Shown here one piece after another: positions 41,326-50,291 of a DNA stretch of 64,000 nucleotides (positions within the stretch are counted from its first letter, which is position 1; every line of letters begins with the position of its first letter). The notes beneath the pieces were generated by a model. The model was not told where the DNA came from, did no database searches, and saw only the letters and a list, made by a program, of their open reading frames with translations. The DNA is from Fibrobacter succinogenes (GTDB lineage: Bacteria; Fibrobacterota; Fibrobacteria; Fibrobacterales; Fibrobacteraceae): contig CACVQR010000004.1 of NCBI GenBank assembly GCA_902756345.1, positions 1 to 64,000 on the forward strand, given 5' to 3'. The position numbers and the translations under genes were made by a program.

Positions 41326-41775
41326 CTAATCAAAAATTACCCCTGGAAGGAGCTTTTCCAATTTTTTCTTGCCAATTCCAGGCACTTTTTGCAAATCTTC
41401 GGCATTTTTGAAGGCTCCAAGGGCATTTCTGACCTCCAAAATCTTCTCGGCGAGCTTCGGACCGACCCCATTCAGGGCGCAAAGTTCGTCCAGGGAGGCC
41501 GTATTGACATGGACAGGCAAATTCACTTTTTTTGACGGTTTTCGCTCTTTTTGGGGTCGACTTACCGAATTAGCGTCATTTTTTGACACTTGCGAACTAT
41601 CTACGGCAACACGGTCCCTAACGACTGCCTGGGGGGCCTCGTTCGCCACAATGAACGTCTCCCCCACCTCAAAATGCTCGATAGACGGGAGTCCCCACGG
41701 GAGAACCCGGACAATGATTCCAATGACCAAAAGGCAGAACGCCAATCGGACTACGTTTTTTTCAGGTGCATTCAT
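41326..41775 (-). CDS. ComEA-like helix-hairpin-helix DNA-binding protein
   Basis: 149 residues: one N-terminal TM helix (about 8-27), a low-complexity linker (30-85) and a helix-hairpin-helix pair ('VNTASLDELCALNGVGPKLAEKILEVRNALGAFKNAEDLQKVPGIGKKKLEKL'). ComEA proteins bind double-stranded DNA in the periplasm during natural transformation, and its placement with pilus genes fits DNA uptake. GGAGG precedes the ATG. Competence in this organism is inference. Confidence 0.85.
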   Translation of the reverse strand: MNAPEKNVVRLAFCLLVIGIIVRVLPWGLPSIEHFEVGETFIVANEAPQAVVRDRVAVDSSQVSKNDANSVSRPQKERKPSKKVNLPVHVNTASLDELCALNGVGPKLAEKILEVRNALGAFKNAEDLQKVPGIGKKKLEKLLPGVIFD

Positions 41776-41793
41776 AAGGACAACCTCCGTTGG

Positions 41794-42504
41794 TTATCCT
41801 CGACCAAAGGACTTCTTAAGCGCCTCCTCCACCGCATTCACGTCTGAAGGGACATCCACCGAAATCGACGGGTACTTGCTCTGGACAATGCGAATAGGGC
41901 GTTTGCCCAGAATGCGCATCTGCTCCAGAGAGCGTTCCTTTTCGACATCGGTTTGCGGCAAAGACGAAAATTCGTCGCGGCACACCCTGGAATAAGCATA
42001 GATTCCCTGGTGCTGGAACCAGCGGGGAGCGTCCTCATTCGCCACCCACCGGGTAAAGTCCACCGCGTAATCGTCTTTTACCAAAACCTTGACTACCGTC
42101 TTGAGTCCCGCCTCGGTAGGATTCAAGGGGCACGCGACCGTCACCCATTCATCAGGGTGCTTTTCGAGCATCATTGCCACTTCGCACAGCACAGAAGGTT
42201 CCACCAACGGTTCGTCGCCCTGCAAGTTCACCACGAGGTCCAAATCGAGGGCCCGGGCCGCAAAGGCGACGCGGTCAGAACCAGTTGCCGCATCTGGAGT
42301 CAAGATAAATTCAAAACCCGCCCGAGAAACCACGTCTGCAATTTCTTCGGAATCGGTAGCACAAACAATGCGTTCAAAACATTCGGCCAAAAGCGCACGT
42401 TCCAGGGTGCGCACAATCATTTCTTTGCCTGCAATCTTGATCAAGGGTTTGCCCGGAAAGCGGGACGACCCCATTCGGGCTGGCACAACGCAATGAACTG
42501 CCAT
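41794..42504 (-). CDS. kdsB: 3-deoxy-manno-octulosonate cytidylyltransferase
   Basis: 236 residues; activates Kdo as CMP-Kdo for lipopolysaccharide inner core, so the cell is Gram-negative with LPS. Seen: 'VVPARMGSSRFPGKPLIKIAGKEMI', 'RIVCATDSEEIADV', 'GSDRVAFAAR', 'VVNLQGDEPLVEP' and 'GIYAYSR'. It ends 18 bp before the comEA-like start and starts 24 bp after gatC, all on the same strand. Confidence 0.95.
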   Translation of the reverse strand: MAVHCVVPARMGSSRFPGKPLIKIAGKEMIVRTLERALLAECFERIVCATDSEEIADVVSRAGFEFILTPDAATGSDRVAFAARALDLDLVVNLQGDEPLVEPSVLCEVAMMLEKHPDEWVTVACPLNPTEAGLKTVVKVLVKDDYAVDFTRWVANEDAPRWFQHQGIYAYSRVCRDEFSSLPQTDVEKERSLEQMRILGKRPIRIVQSKYPSISVDVPSDVNAVEEALKKSFGRG

Positions 42505-42528
42505 GGGCTAATTTTTCAAGCCGAGAAT

Positions 42529-42816
42529 TTAGCCGCCGATGACCTTCGGAATGGCGAAGTGATCGTTTTCCACAGCCGGAGCGTTCATGAAGGCCTTTTC
42601 AAGCGAGAGACCCGGCACAGGCACGTCTTCGCGGAGAATCGTCGCACCGTTTTCGACAGCGGTCATCGGTTCCACGTCGGAAAGGTTCAAGGCCTTGAGA
42701 GCTTCAAGGTGGTTGAGCATCTTGTCCAAGTGACCCTTCACGGATTCAATATCTTCTTCGGCAACTTCGAGCCTGGAAAGCTTCGCGAGTTTCAAAACTT
42801 CTTCACGTTCGAGCAT
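42529..42816 (-). CDS. gatC: Aspartyl/glutamyl-tRNA amidotransferase subunit C
   Basis: 95 residues from the ATG at 42816 (GAGG 7 nt upstream; a farther start would add 18 unusual residues). 'LEREEVLKLAKLSRLEVAEEDIE' and 'LDKMLNHLEALKALNLSDVEPM' are GatC hallmarks; the C-terminus has 'LREDVPVPGLSLEKAFMNAPAVENDHFAIPKVI'. GatC stabilises GatA in the enzyme that makes Gln-tRNA or Asn-tRNA by transamidation. gatA and gatB are not in the window. Confidence 0.9.
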   Translation of the reverse strand: MLEREEVLKLAKLSRLEVAEEDIESVKGHLDKMLNHLEALKALNLSDVEPMTAVENGATILREDVPVPGLSLEKAFMNAPAVENDHFAIPKVIGG

Positions 42817-42887
42817 AAAACCTCTTTTCTTACGTCCACAAAATAGCAAATTATTTTGGCGAAAAAGCAACCCAGAGTTGCATAATC

Positions 42888-42969
42888 AATTCGGATTCCA
42901 GATTTCGAAGTTCGGAATTATAATTTTCAGCTTAAAAATCCGAATTCTGAATTCCGCATTCCGAGTTAA
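42888..42969. repeat. Paired heptamer arrays, ATTCGGA / TCCGAAT type
   Basis: AATTCGG, ATTCCAG, ATTTCGA, AGTTCGG, AATTATA (42888-42922), a spacer, then TCCGAAT, TCTGAAT, TCCGCAT, TCCGAGT (42939-42966) in opposite sense. The right edge touches the TAA stop of the helicase gene (42966-42968). Confidence 0.7.
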
Positions 42970-45473
42970 CCGACTATTTGCAGCGCCGCATACTTCAAAA
43001 TAATCGTACGGACCGTCGGGTCGCTACCGAAACGCACATCTACACGGGCATTGTCGCCAGAACCATAGCACTTGACAATCGTGCCCACACCATACTTCAT
43101 GTGGCGCACGCGTACGCCCGGATGGTACGGATTCTCGCTGTATTCGTCGTAGACCACGCGCGGGCCCGAAGGTTCCGCCGGCTTGACAGGAGCTGCCACC
43201 TTCACCGGATTGCGGTAAACGATATGCTTGTCATTTTTCTTGACAGAATTCGGAACCGCCGAGGAGCGGTTGTAACCGTAAGAGCCAAAATTGCTCGGGC
43301 GAGACGAAGCTCCACCGTAACCACCGCCAAAGCTTCCGGACGGTCTACGCGGATAAGACGGAATGTTCGGACGCGGCGGGCGCGAAAATCCCGACGAGCC
43401 ACCGGCAAAGTCCTGATTGAAATCGAATCCCGAGCCGCCGAAACCAGAATCGGTGCAAGGCGTAAAGTCGACTACCGACGGATCCAGTTCCTTAAGAAAA
43501 CGGGACGGCGCAAACGGGCGAATGTTCCCTTGGAAGAATCGGCGTTCCGCATGATACAGGTACAATTTCTTTTCGGCGCGGGTGCAGCCCACGTAAAACA
43601 GGCGGCGTTCTTCTTCCATCTGCTCGTTCATCTCGGCGCCAGACAGAGTAGACGACGCGCGAATCAGCGGGAAGATTTCTTCGTCGCAGCCGGCAATATG
43701 CACGGTGTTGAATTCCAGACCCTTCGCCATGTGAATCGTCATGAGCGTCACCTGGCCCTTGGAATTGTCCACCTTCTTGTCGGCATCGGTGAGTAGCGAA
43801 ATATCCTGCAAGAATGCGTCGAGTGTGGCCCCCGGATGTTCTTCGTCGAATTCACGGATGGCGTTCACCATTTCATCCAAGTTACCGATGCGTTCGTCGG
43901 CGGTGAGTTCGTCTTCTTTGCGCAGGAATTCCTTGTAACCCACGTCATTGATGATTTTTTCGGCCAAAATCGGAAGCGGAGTTTCGCCCGCGGCAAGCAA
44001 AGATTTCCAGCCCTGCACCAAGTCCGTAAAGCCCTTAAGCTTGATTGCCGAGCGGCTTCCGCTGTTGACTTCGGCAAGCAAGTTATCCCAGAAGGAGCCT
44101 TCGCCTTGGCGTTCTCTTTCCAAGATGTTTTCGACAGTCGTCTTTCCAATGGCGCGAGGCGGCGTATTGATGACGCGCAGGTAGGCGGCATCGTCACGCT
44201 CGTTTGCCAGCAGGCGCAAGTATGCAAGTACGTCCTTGATTTCTTTGCGGTCCCAGAATCGCATGCCGCCAAAAATGACCGACGGTATACGGCGGTCATT
44301 CAGCGCCTTTTCCAAGGCGCGGGACTGCGCGTTGGTGCGGTAGAACACGGCCGTTTTGGCATAAAAATCCTCGCCCGCTTTTGCAATCGTGTCTGCAATG
44401 GTAGACGCTTCGGAGCGGTCGTCCATAAAGTGGCGCACGTGAATCAAGTCGCCCGCATCTTCTTTAGAGAACACGTTCTTCTGCATTTCTTGCGGACGAA
44501 TGTTGTGCGCAATCACGGAGCCTGCGCCCTTCACGATGTTTGCGGTCGAGCGATAATTGCGTTCGAGCTTGACAATCGTTACTGGCGCAAAGTCGCGGTG
44601 GAAGTTACGGATAATTTTGATGTTTGCGCCGCGCCAGCCATAAATACTCTGGTCGTCGTCACCCACCACCGTTACGTTCTTATTTTCGTTTATCAGCAAT
44701 TTTAACAGTTCGTACTGAACGTCGTTCGTATCCTGATATTCGTCCACCACCACATAGCGGAAACGCTGCGCCAACTGGCTTGCCAAATTCGGAATCTTCT
44801 GCAGCATGTAAACCGTGTTGAACAACAAGTCGTCAAAGTCCATGGCGTTAGATTCTTTAAGGCGTTTCTGGTATTCGGCGTAAATCTTTGCACGCAGCTC
44901 TTCGTCTGGGAAGTTTGCCAATTCCTGCGCCACATCGGGAGTCTGCAGCTGAGCGACCTTTCCACGGTACAAAATCGTGTTCTTGTACTTCGAAATGGCG
45001 CCATGCATTTTCTTGACTTCGGAGGGCTCAAAATTGTCGCCCACCTGTTCCTTCATGATTTCTTTTAGGAGACGCTTCTGGTCGTCGTCATCGTAAATCG
45101 AGAAATTGCCGTCGTACCACGTGCCGCCCAAGGCATCAAGCACGGATTGTTTCGAAAGGCAAAGTTTCAAAAGACGCAAGCACACGGAATGGAACGTTCC
45201 CATCCAGGCAAAGTTCATGTTGCTGTCGAGTAACTTCTGGATACGCGACTTCATTTCGCGCGCAGCCTTGTTCGTAAAAGTCACCGCCAAAATGCGGTCC
45301 GGTTCCACGCGATACTGCGAAACGAGGTGAGCAATCTTATAGGTAATGCAACGCGTCTTTCCCGAACCGGCACCCGCCAAAATCAGCATCGGGCCATCAA
45401 TCTTTTTAGCCGCCGCGGCCTGTTCCGGGTTCAGTTCTTTATCTAAAACAGCATTATCTACAATATTCGCCAT
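42966..45473 (-). CDS. UvrD/PcrA-type superfamily 1 DNA helicase
   Basis: About 835 residues from the ATG at 45473 (AAGGGA upstream). Seen: 'LNPEQAAAAKKIDGPMLILAGAGSGKTRCI' (Q motif and Walker A), 'VVVDEYQDTNDVQYELL' (Walker B), 'VVGDDDQSIYGWRGANI', 'LERNYRSTANI', 'VTLMTIHMAKGLEFNTVHIAG' and 'EERRLFYVGCTRAEKKLYLYH'. A 3'-5' helicase of repair and replication restart. The Gly/Ser/Pro/Arg-rich segment (about 690-770) before the C-terminal Tudor-like domain ('VRVRHMKYGVGTIVKCYGSGDNARVDVRFG') is longer and more disordered than usual. Confidence 0.93.
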   Translation of the reverse strand: MANIVDNAVLDKELNPEQAAAAKKIDGPMLILAGAGSGKTRCITYKIAHLVSQYRVEPDRILAVTFTNKAAREMKSRIQKLLDSNMNFAWMGTFHSVCLRLLKLCLSKQSVLDALGGTWYDGNFSIYDDDDQKRLLKEIMKEQVGDNFEPSEVKKMHGAISKYKNTILYRGKVAQLQTPDVAQELANFPDEELRAKIYAEYQKRLKESNAMDFDDLLFNTVYMLQKIPNLASQLAQRFRYVVVDEYQDTNDVQYELLKLLINENKNVTVVGDDDQSIYGWRGANIKIIRNFHRDFAPVTIVKLERNYRSTANIVKGAGSVIAHNIRPQEMQKNVFSKEDAGDLIHVRHFMDDRSEASTIADTIAKAGEDFYAKTAVFYRTNAQSRALEKALNDRRIPSVIFGGMRFWDRKEIKDVLAYLRLLANERDDAAYLRVINTPPRAIGKTTVENILERERQGEGSFWDNLLAEVNSGSRSAIKLKGFTDLVQGWKSLLAAGETPLPILAEKIINDVGYKEFLRKEDELTADERIGNLDEMVNAIREFDEEHPGATLDAFLQDISLLTDADKKVDNSKGQVTLMTIHMAKGLEFNTVHIAGCDEEIFPLIRASSTLSGAEMNEQMEEERRLFYVGCTRAEKKLYLYHAERRFFQGNIRPFAPSRFLKELDPSVVDFTPCTDSGFGGSGFDFNQDFAGGSSGFSRPPRPNIPSYPRRPSGSFGGGYGGASSRPSNFGSYGYNRSSAVPNSVKKNDKHIVYRNPVKVAAPVKPAEPSGPRVVYDEYSENPYHPGVRVRHMKYGVGTIVKCYGSGDNARVDVRFGSDPTVRTIILKYAALQIVG

Positions 45474-45508
45474 GGGGGTCCCTTTTAATACACATATGTG
45501 CAATATAG

Positions 45509-45538
45509 AAAAAAAGAAAGACTCTCGAAGAGAGTCTT
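45509..45538 (-). terminator. Rho-independent terminator after the GspE/PilB gene
   Basis: AAGACTCTC (45518-45526) pairs with GAGAGTCTT (45530-45538); on the minus strand it is followed by TCTTTTTTT. It separates the ATPase gene from the helicase gene. Confidence 0.85.
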
Positions 45539-45565
45539 CCTTTAAATTTGAATCAGGGGCTTCGA

Positions 45566-47500
45566 CTAGTCATCCGACGTAGAGGCGCCAATAGCCTGTT
45601 CGAGCGTCGTGTGTCCATCAAGTGCCTTCTGGATACCGTCCATACGCAAGGTAATCATGCCGCATTCCTGCATGGCGGCGCGTTTGATAACGTCGCCCGA
45701 AGAACGCTTGATAATCAGGTTACGCACGGTTTCGTTCGGCACCAGGAATTCGTAAATACCGCAACGCCCCTTGTAGCCCGAACCATCGCACTTGTCGCAA
45801 CCCTTACCATGGTAGAACTGCATGTCGGGACTCAAGTGGAATTCGTCGCGCATGGCCTGCGAAATTTCGACAGGTTCCTTACAATACTTACAAATGCGGC
45901 GCACAAGACGTTGTGCAAGCACGCCCTTAATAGCGGTAGACACAAGGAACGGTTCCAGACCCATTTCGAGCAAACGCGGGAATGCACCGGCAGCATCGTT
46001 GGTATGGAGCGTACTGAAGACCAAGTGACCAGTCAAAGCTGCTTCGATAGCCATGGACGAAGTTTCTTGGTCACGCATTTCACCGATCATAATCACATCC
46101 GGGTCCTGACGCAAGAGGGCGCGAATGCCCGCCGCAAAGGTAAAGCCAGCGGCGTTGTTGATCTGTCCTTGGTTCACACCATCAATATTCAATTCCACCG
46201 GGTCTTCCATCGTAGAGATGTTGATGGTGGAATCCAAAATTTCTCGAATAGAAGCGTAAAGCGTGGTAGACTTACCGGAACCGGTAGGACCGGTCACCAG
46301 CACAATACCGTTAGGAGCATTAATCGCATCGATAAACTGCTTGAGTACGCGCGGGTCAAAGCCCATGTCCTTCAAGGGGAACTGACCCGAGTTCGGGTCC
46401 AAGATACGCATAACAATCTTTTCGCAAACGCCGCGCTTACGGAGCGATATCGGGAAGGAGCTCACACGAAGGTCCACCTCGGAGCCCTTGTAACGCACCG
46501 TGAAACGACCGTCCAAGGGTTTACGCTTTTCAGCGATGTCCATCTTGGAAAGAAGCTTGATACGGGAAAGAATCTGAGGCATCAAGCGGGCAGGAATGGG
46601 AGACATGACCTGCAGGTCGCCGTCAATACGGTAGCGGAGCTTGAGGAATGTCTCCTGGGGTTCCAGGTGAATATCGGATGCGTGACGGGCAATGGCTTCG
46701 TGAATCAGCGTGGTCACGATTCGCACCACCTGGCGGCCTTCTTCGTCGGTCAGTTCCGGTTCGTCATTACCGCCCTGACCGCGTTCCACGGTTTCAAGTT
46801 CTTCACCGTCCTTAGATTCACTGATAAGTTCGGCGAGAGACTCTTCGGTAGGACCATGACCTGCAAACACGCGTTCAATGGCCTTCATCACGTCCGCTTC
46901 GGAGGCCATCACGATGTCCACGTCCATACGGACCTTGAACTTCACGATGCTAATCGTGCGCATGTTCGTCGGGTCCGTCATGGCAATCGTCATCACGGAG
47001 CGGACCTGACGACGATCATCTTCACCCTTCTGCACGAACAGCGGCACCACCTTGTACTGCTTGCACATGTCTTCGGGCAAGAAGGTATAGGCGTTCGGGT
47101 CAATATTGAAATTGTCGAGCTTTACATACGGAACTTCGAACTGCCTCGAAAGAATTTCAACAAGGCGTTCCTCGGGCATGTAGCCCAGGTCCACCAATGT
47201 ACGGCCAAGGCGCTTGCCGGTCGTCTTCTGCGTCTCGAGCGCCTTGTCTAGCTGCTCCTGCGTAATGTACCCTTGAGCGAGGAGCATTTCACCGATACGC
47301 ATCTTGGTCGAAGACTGCATCTGCGACCCGAGGATGTTCGTTAGCGTTTCTTCGCTCACCATGCCAAGGCGCACCAGAATCTTACTGAGCATAAGTCCGG
47401 TACGTTTGTGTTCGGCCATGGCATGAGCCAACTGGTCTTCGTCCAATACGCCTTGACGAAGCAACAACTGGCCCAAGTTCATCTTATTGCTATTTATCAT
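45566..47500 (-). CDS. GspE/PilB-family secretion or pilus assembly ATPase
   Basis: About 644 residues from the ATG at 47500, overlapping the thiL stop (ATGA). Two N-terminal MshEN-like modules ('LGQLLLRQGVLDEDQLAHAM', 'IGEMLLAQGYITQEQLDKAL'), then the ATPase core: Walker A 'GPTGSGKSTTLYA', Asp box 'TISTMEDPVE', Walker B 'LLRQDPDVIMIGEMRD' and His box 'TGHLVFSTLHTNDA'. A four-Cys zinc site ('CKYC' and 'CDKC') precedes 'GRCGIYEFL'. It powers type IV pilus extension or type II secretion; the PilM- and PilN/O-like genes favour a pilus. Confidence 0.9.
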   Translation of the reverse strand: MINSNKMNLGQLLLRQGVLDEDQLAHAMAEHKRTGLMLSKILVRLGMVSEETLTNILGSQMQSSTKMRIGEMLLAQGYITQEQLDKALETQKTTGKRLGRTLVDLGYMPEERLVEILSRQFEVPYVKLDNFNIDPNAYTFLPEDMCKQYKVVPLFVQKGEDDRRQVRSVMTIAMTDPTNMRTISIVKFKVRMDVDIVMASEADVMKAIERVFAGHGPTEESLAELISESKDGEELETVERGQGGNDEPELTDEEGRQVVRIVTTLIHEAIARHASDIHLEPQETFLKLRYRIDGDLQVMSPIPARLMPQILSRIKLLSKMDIAEKRKPLDGRFTVRYKGSEVDLRVSSFPISLRKRGVCEKIVMRILDPNSGQFPLKDMGFDPRVLKQFIDAINAPNGIVLVTGPTGSGKSTTLYASIREILDSTINISTMEDPVELNIDGVNQGQINNAAGFTFAAGIRALLRQDPDVIMIGEMRDQETSSMAIEAALTGHLVFSTLHTNDAAGAFPRLLEMGLEPFLVSTAIKGVLAQRLVRRICKYCKEPVEISQAMRDEFHLSPDMQFYHGKGCDKCDGSGYKGRCGIYEFLVPNETVRNLIIKRSSGDVIKRAAMQECGMITLRMDGIQKALDGHTTLEQAIGASTSDD

Positions 47501-48492
47501 AAATGCGACCACGCCCGAGGTTGAACGGGCATTTTTTCTCCATTTTTGCAAAGCATGTTGACCGGGTCGCCCGCAGATTTTTCTACGGCAAATCCAATTT
47601 CACACACCTCGCCCAATTGGGTATTTGCTTTAAATATACTTTTTGGGCTAGAATTTGCAAATAGCAGGTGATATTCCTCACCCCCATTTAATGCAAAATT
47701 TAGGGGATTTTGGCCATATTTTTCGCACAAGCGCGTAACTTCGGGGTCTATCGGGAGTTTGTTTTCAAGAATTTGCAAATCTACGTTCGAAGAAAGCGCC
47801 AAATGGTTCAACTCCGACGAAAGTCCGTCGCTAATGTCCATGCATGCGCCGGCCGCCCCCAAACGCAAAAGTTCAGCCCCGGCAGATTCGCAAATTTTAG
47901 GAGCCAAGTGGTATTCCACCAGCGTCGGGAATTCGTCTTTGGCCTCGGGGTGGTTCATCAAAAGCCAAAGGCCCGCACCCGACTTGCCTAGCGTTCCGTT
48001 TACATACAATGTATCACCGGGTCTTACAGCCGAGCGCAACAGAGGTTTCGAATTTTCATTTTCGAGCGCTCCCAAGAGCGTTGTCGAAAACATTCCCACA
48101 TCGCCCACCACGGTGTCGCCGCCAATCAAGGCGATTCCACGCCGCGCAAAGCCCTGCGAAAGAGCGGCCTGCATGCGGGTGCGAGTTTCCGGCGACCAAT
48201 TCTTGTTGATACAAAGCCCAAGCACCGCAAAGCGCGGAATGCCGCCCATGGAATTAATGTCCGACACGTTCGAAACGATATGCTTTTCGACCGCCTGTTC
48301 CGGCGTTGACCAATCCAGCCTGAAATGCGTATTTTCGACTGACAAATCCTTGGTCACGAGCCAGCCGTCGAATTGGGCGCAGTCATCGCCCACACCGAGC
48401 CAGCCTCTTGTTGCGGGAGGTTCTTTTTTAAAGGCGGCAGCATCTTTTAAAAGGGCCTGAATAAAATTGAATTCACCTAAATTAGGAAACAT
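47497..48492 (-). CDS. thiL: Thiamine-monophosphate kinase
   Basis: 331 residues; makes thiamine diphosphate from thiamine monophosphate. Seen: 'LGVGDDCAQFD' (metal and nucleotide binding), 'DLSVENTHFRLDWSTPEQ', 'SNVSDINSMGGIPRFAVLGL', 'GGDTVVGD' and 'ACMDISDGLSSELNHLA', all in ThiL order. No TPP riboswitch is evident in the 31-nt leader after the TATATTTT box. Translationally coupled to the GspE/PilB gene, with no obvious functional link. Confidence 0.93.
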   Translation of the reverse strand: MFPNLGEFNFIQALLKDAAAFKKEPPATRGWLGVGDDCAQFDGWLVTKDLSVENTHFRLDWSTPEQAVEKHIVSNVSDINSMGGIPRFAVLGLCINKNWSPETRTRMQAALSQGFARRGIALIGGDTVVGDVGMFSTTLLGALENENSKPLLRSAVRPGDTLYVNGTLGKSGAGLWLLMNHPEAKDEFPTLVEYHLAPKICESAGAELLRLGAAGACMDISDGLSSELNHLALSSNVDLQILENKLPIDPEVTRLCEKYGQNPLNFALNGGEEYHLLFANSSPKSIFKANTQLGEVCEIGFAVEKSAGDPVNMLCKNGEKMPVQPRAWSHL

Positions 48493-48522
48493 CTTTTTAA
48501 ATCATCAAAAAGCTTTTTCTTT

Positions 48523-48530
48523 AAAATATA
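48523..48530 (-). promoter_or_regulatory. -7-like promoter box TATATTTT for thiL
   Basis: Minus strand, 30 nt before the thiL start. Confidence 0.35.
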
Positions 48531-48760
48531 ATTTTTAATGAGGGAGGGGCTTTTTTACGCTCCCCATCCTAGGCCGACGCTTCCATTTCCTCTCCGCATA
48601 AACCACTTTTTTATTCACTATCATCCCCACTTTTTCTATTAAAAAAAATTTCAAAAAAACAGTTTGGCGGTAAGTTGTTGATAAATTGAGTGTTTCTTTT
48701 TGACAAAAAATATTTTTTGAAAAAAGCGAAAAAATCTATCCACAATTTGGGAGAATTACC

Positions 48761-48768
48761 TATCTTTT
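48761..48768 (+). promoter_or_regulatory. -7-like box TATCTTTT, 5 nt before a start codon
   Basis: AGGCC separates it from the ATG at 48774, so a leaderless mRNA is likely. AGG here is too close to the ATG to act as a normal ribosome site. Confidence 0.45.
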
Positions 48769-48773
48769 AGGCC

Positions 48774-49196
48774 ATGGGACACATTTTCTTCATCGCTCCG
48801 TCCTCCCCCGGTAGCTTAGACCGCCTCAGTCAATGGACTTTCCGTTGGCTTTTGGAGCACGGCGATTTGGCAGAAGATTCCACCATGTACACTTGCAATT
48901 CGATCGAAGACGCAACGAACCTACTGGAATCGGCCCTGATTATCGGACAGTCCCCCGCACTTATCATTCTCGACCACGCAGACCGCCCGCACGAACAGAA
49001 CCTCAAGTTCAGCAAGCTCTTGCACGACGGCATTCCTGAATCGTGGATTGTGGAATTGGTGCCCGACAACATGCCGCTCCCCCAGTGCGACGAAAATTAT
49101 TACTGGGTCCGCAAACCCGTGAGTGAAGACGAATGGTACAGCACGCTCGAACAGGTGTTGCTCAAGAGCGGATCGCCCCAATGGGCTAATAACTAG
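48774..49196 (+). CDS. Small alpha/beta protein of unknown function
   Basis: 140 residues. Alternating strands and helices ('HIFFIAPSS', 'LLESALIIGQSPALIILDHADRPHEQ', 'IPESWIVELVPDNM', 'YWVRKPVSEDEWYSTLEQVLL') resemble a receiver-like fold: 'LIILDHAD' sits where the phosphoacceptor strand would be and 'RKPVSEDEW' where the conserved Lys-Pro (KP) occurs. It lacks the N-terminal acidic pair of true receivers, so a pseudo-receiver is my best guess. No partner kinase is nearby. Confidence 0.55.
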   Translation: MGHIFFIAPSSPGSLDRLSQWTFRWLLEHGDLAEDSTMYTCNSIEDATNLLESALIIGQSPALIILDHADRPHEQNLKFSKLLHDGIPESWIVELVPDNMPLPQCDENYYWVRKPVSEDEWYSTLEQVLLKSGSPQWANN

Positions 49197-49209
49197 TGCC
49201 TGCGGCACA

Positions 49210-49292
49210 GTTGGTAGAGCTTAGTTGGTAGAACTTAGACATTTTCTAAGTTCTAAGCTCTAAGTTCTAAATTCTAAATACTACATTACCCA
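49210..49292. repeat. Heptamer array, GAACTTA / TCTAAGT type (about 12 units)
   Basis: GTTGGTA, GAGCTTA, GTTGGTA, GAACTTA, GACATTT, then TCTAAGT-type units continue in unbroken 7-bp phase to within 2 bp of the ATG at 49295. The halves are inverted (GAACTTAGA versus TCTAAGTTC), giving a long imperfect hairpin. It fills the gap between two plus-strand genes. Same family as 5156-5190. Confidence 0.85.
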
Positions 49293-49294
49293 TT

Positions 49295-50272
49295 ATGATT
49301 AAAGGCGTAAGTTATTTTGGCGTGCGTTCGCCTAAGCATGTTCTTGCCGATATGCAAGACATCAAGGCGGCGGGTTTTAACGCGGTGCTCCACACCTGGA
49401 GCGAAGAAGACCAGCAATACTACTACGGCACCATGAAGGATATCGTGGACCAGTCCGCAGACCTCGGTCTGACAGTCTACGTGAACCCATGGGGCGTGGG
49501 CCGCGTGTTTGGCGGTGAAGCGTATTCGGAACTGACTGCACGCAACCACGACTTATGCCAGGTGGCGCTCGACGGCAAGCCCAAGGTGGCCGCCTGCCCG
49601 AACCATCCGGAGTTCCGCGCCTACATGCACAAGTGGATTGAAAGCGTATGCGCCACGAAAGTGAGCACGATTTTCTGGGACGAGCCGCATTTTTACTTTG
49701 AGAAGGGCGGGCTTAGCAACTGGAGCTGCCGCTGCCCGCATTGTCGCGAGAAGTTCCGCGCCCAGTTCGGCTACGAGATGCCCGCCGAACTCACCGACGA
49801 CGTGAAGAAATTCCGCGAGGATTCGCTCATTGACTTTTTGAGGGAAATGACCGAGGACGTTCATGCCCGCGGCAAGCGCAACTGCGTTTGCATGCTGCCG
49901 CCGTGGTTCCCCGCAGGTCTTGACGACTGGGGCCGCGTTGCAGGCCTTGAAAGCGTAGACGAAGTCGCATCTGACCCGTATTGGGAAAAGGGTGCCACCG
50001 AAGAATGGGTCCGCGAAAAATACGCCGAGACTGCTCGCAAGCTGACCGAAGTCGCCGCCAAGTACGGCAAGGCCGTGCAGATGTGGATCAAGGCGTACCA
50101 GATCGAGGCCGGCCGCGAAAACGACCTAGCCATCGCCGTCGAGGAAAGCCGCAAAGCAGGTATCGACAACATCTTCGCGTGGAGCTACCGCGGCACAGAA
50201 ACGCTCAGCTGGCTAAAAAGCGACAACCCGGACGAAGTCGCCCGGGTGTTCAGGAAATCGCTCAGTCTCTAA
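49295..50272 (+). CDS. Putative glycoside-hydrolase-like TIM-barrel protein
   Basis: 325 residues, no signal peptide. The pattern suggests a (beta/alpha)8 barrel: 'GVSYFGVRSPKHVLADMQDIKAAGFNAVLHTWSEED', 'DLGLTVYVNPWGVGRVFGG', 'STIFWDEPHFYF' (an acidic strand end that could be catalytic), 'CVCMLPPWF', 'VDEVASDPYW', 'VQMWIKAYQI', 'GIDNIFAWSYRG'. A CxCPHC segment (about 142-148) may bind metal. Hypothetical proteins of this type exist beside carbohydrate genes; no activity is claimed. Its 5' region is a heptamer array with a weak TACATTAC box 5 nt before the ATG. Confidence 0.6.
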   Translation: MIKGVSYFGVRSPKHVLADMQDIKAAGFNAVLHTWSEEDQQYYYGTMKDIVDQSADLGLTVYVNPWGVGRVFGGEAYSELTARNHDLCQVALDGKPKVAACPNHPEFRAYMHKWIESVCATKVSTIFWDEPHFYFEKGGLSNWSCRCPHCREKFRAQFGYEMPAELTDDVKKFREDSLIDFLREMTEDVHARGKRNCVCMLPPWFPAGLDDWGRVAGLESVDEVASDPYWEKGATEEWVREKYAETARKLTEVAAKYGKAVQMWIKAYQIEAGRENDLAIAVEESRKAGIDNIFAWSYRGTETLSWLKSDNPDEVARVFRKSLSL

Positions 50273-50291
50273 CGGAACGCGCGAACGCTAA

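Noticed and set aside
45548-47251. 567-residue open frame opposite the GspE/PilB gene
   Set aside because: The minus-strand product has all Walker and Cys motifs; the plus frame is an antisense artefact of codon bias.
48493-48773. Replication origin between thiL and the small alpha/beta gene
   Set aside because: The spacer is AT-rich and has CTATCCACA, close to a DnaA box, but only one such site is seen and no dnaA, dnaN or gidA gene is near.
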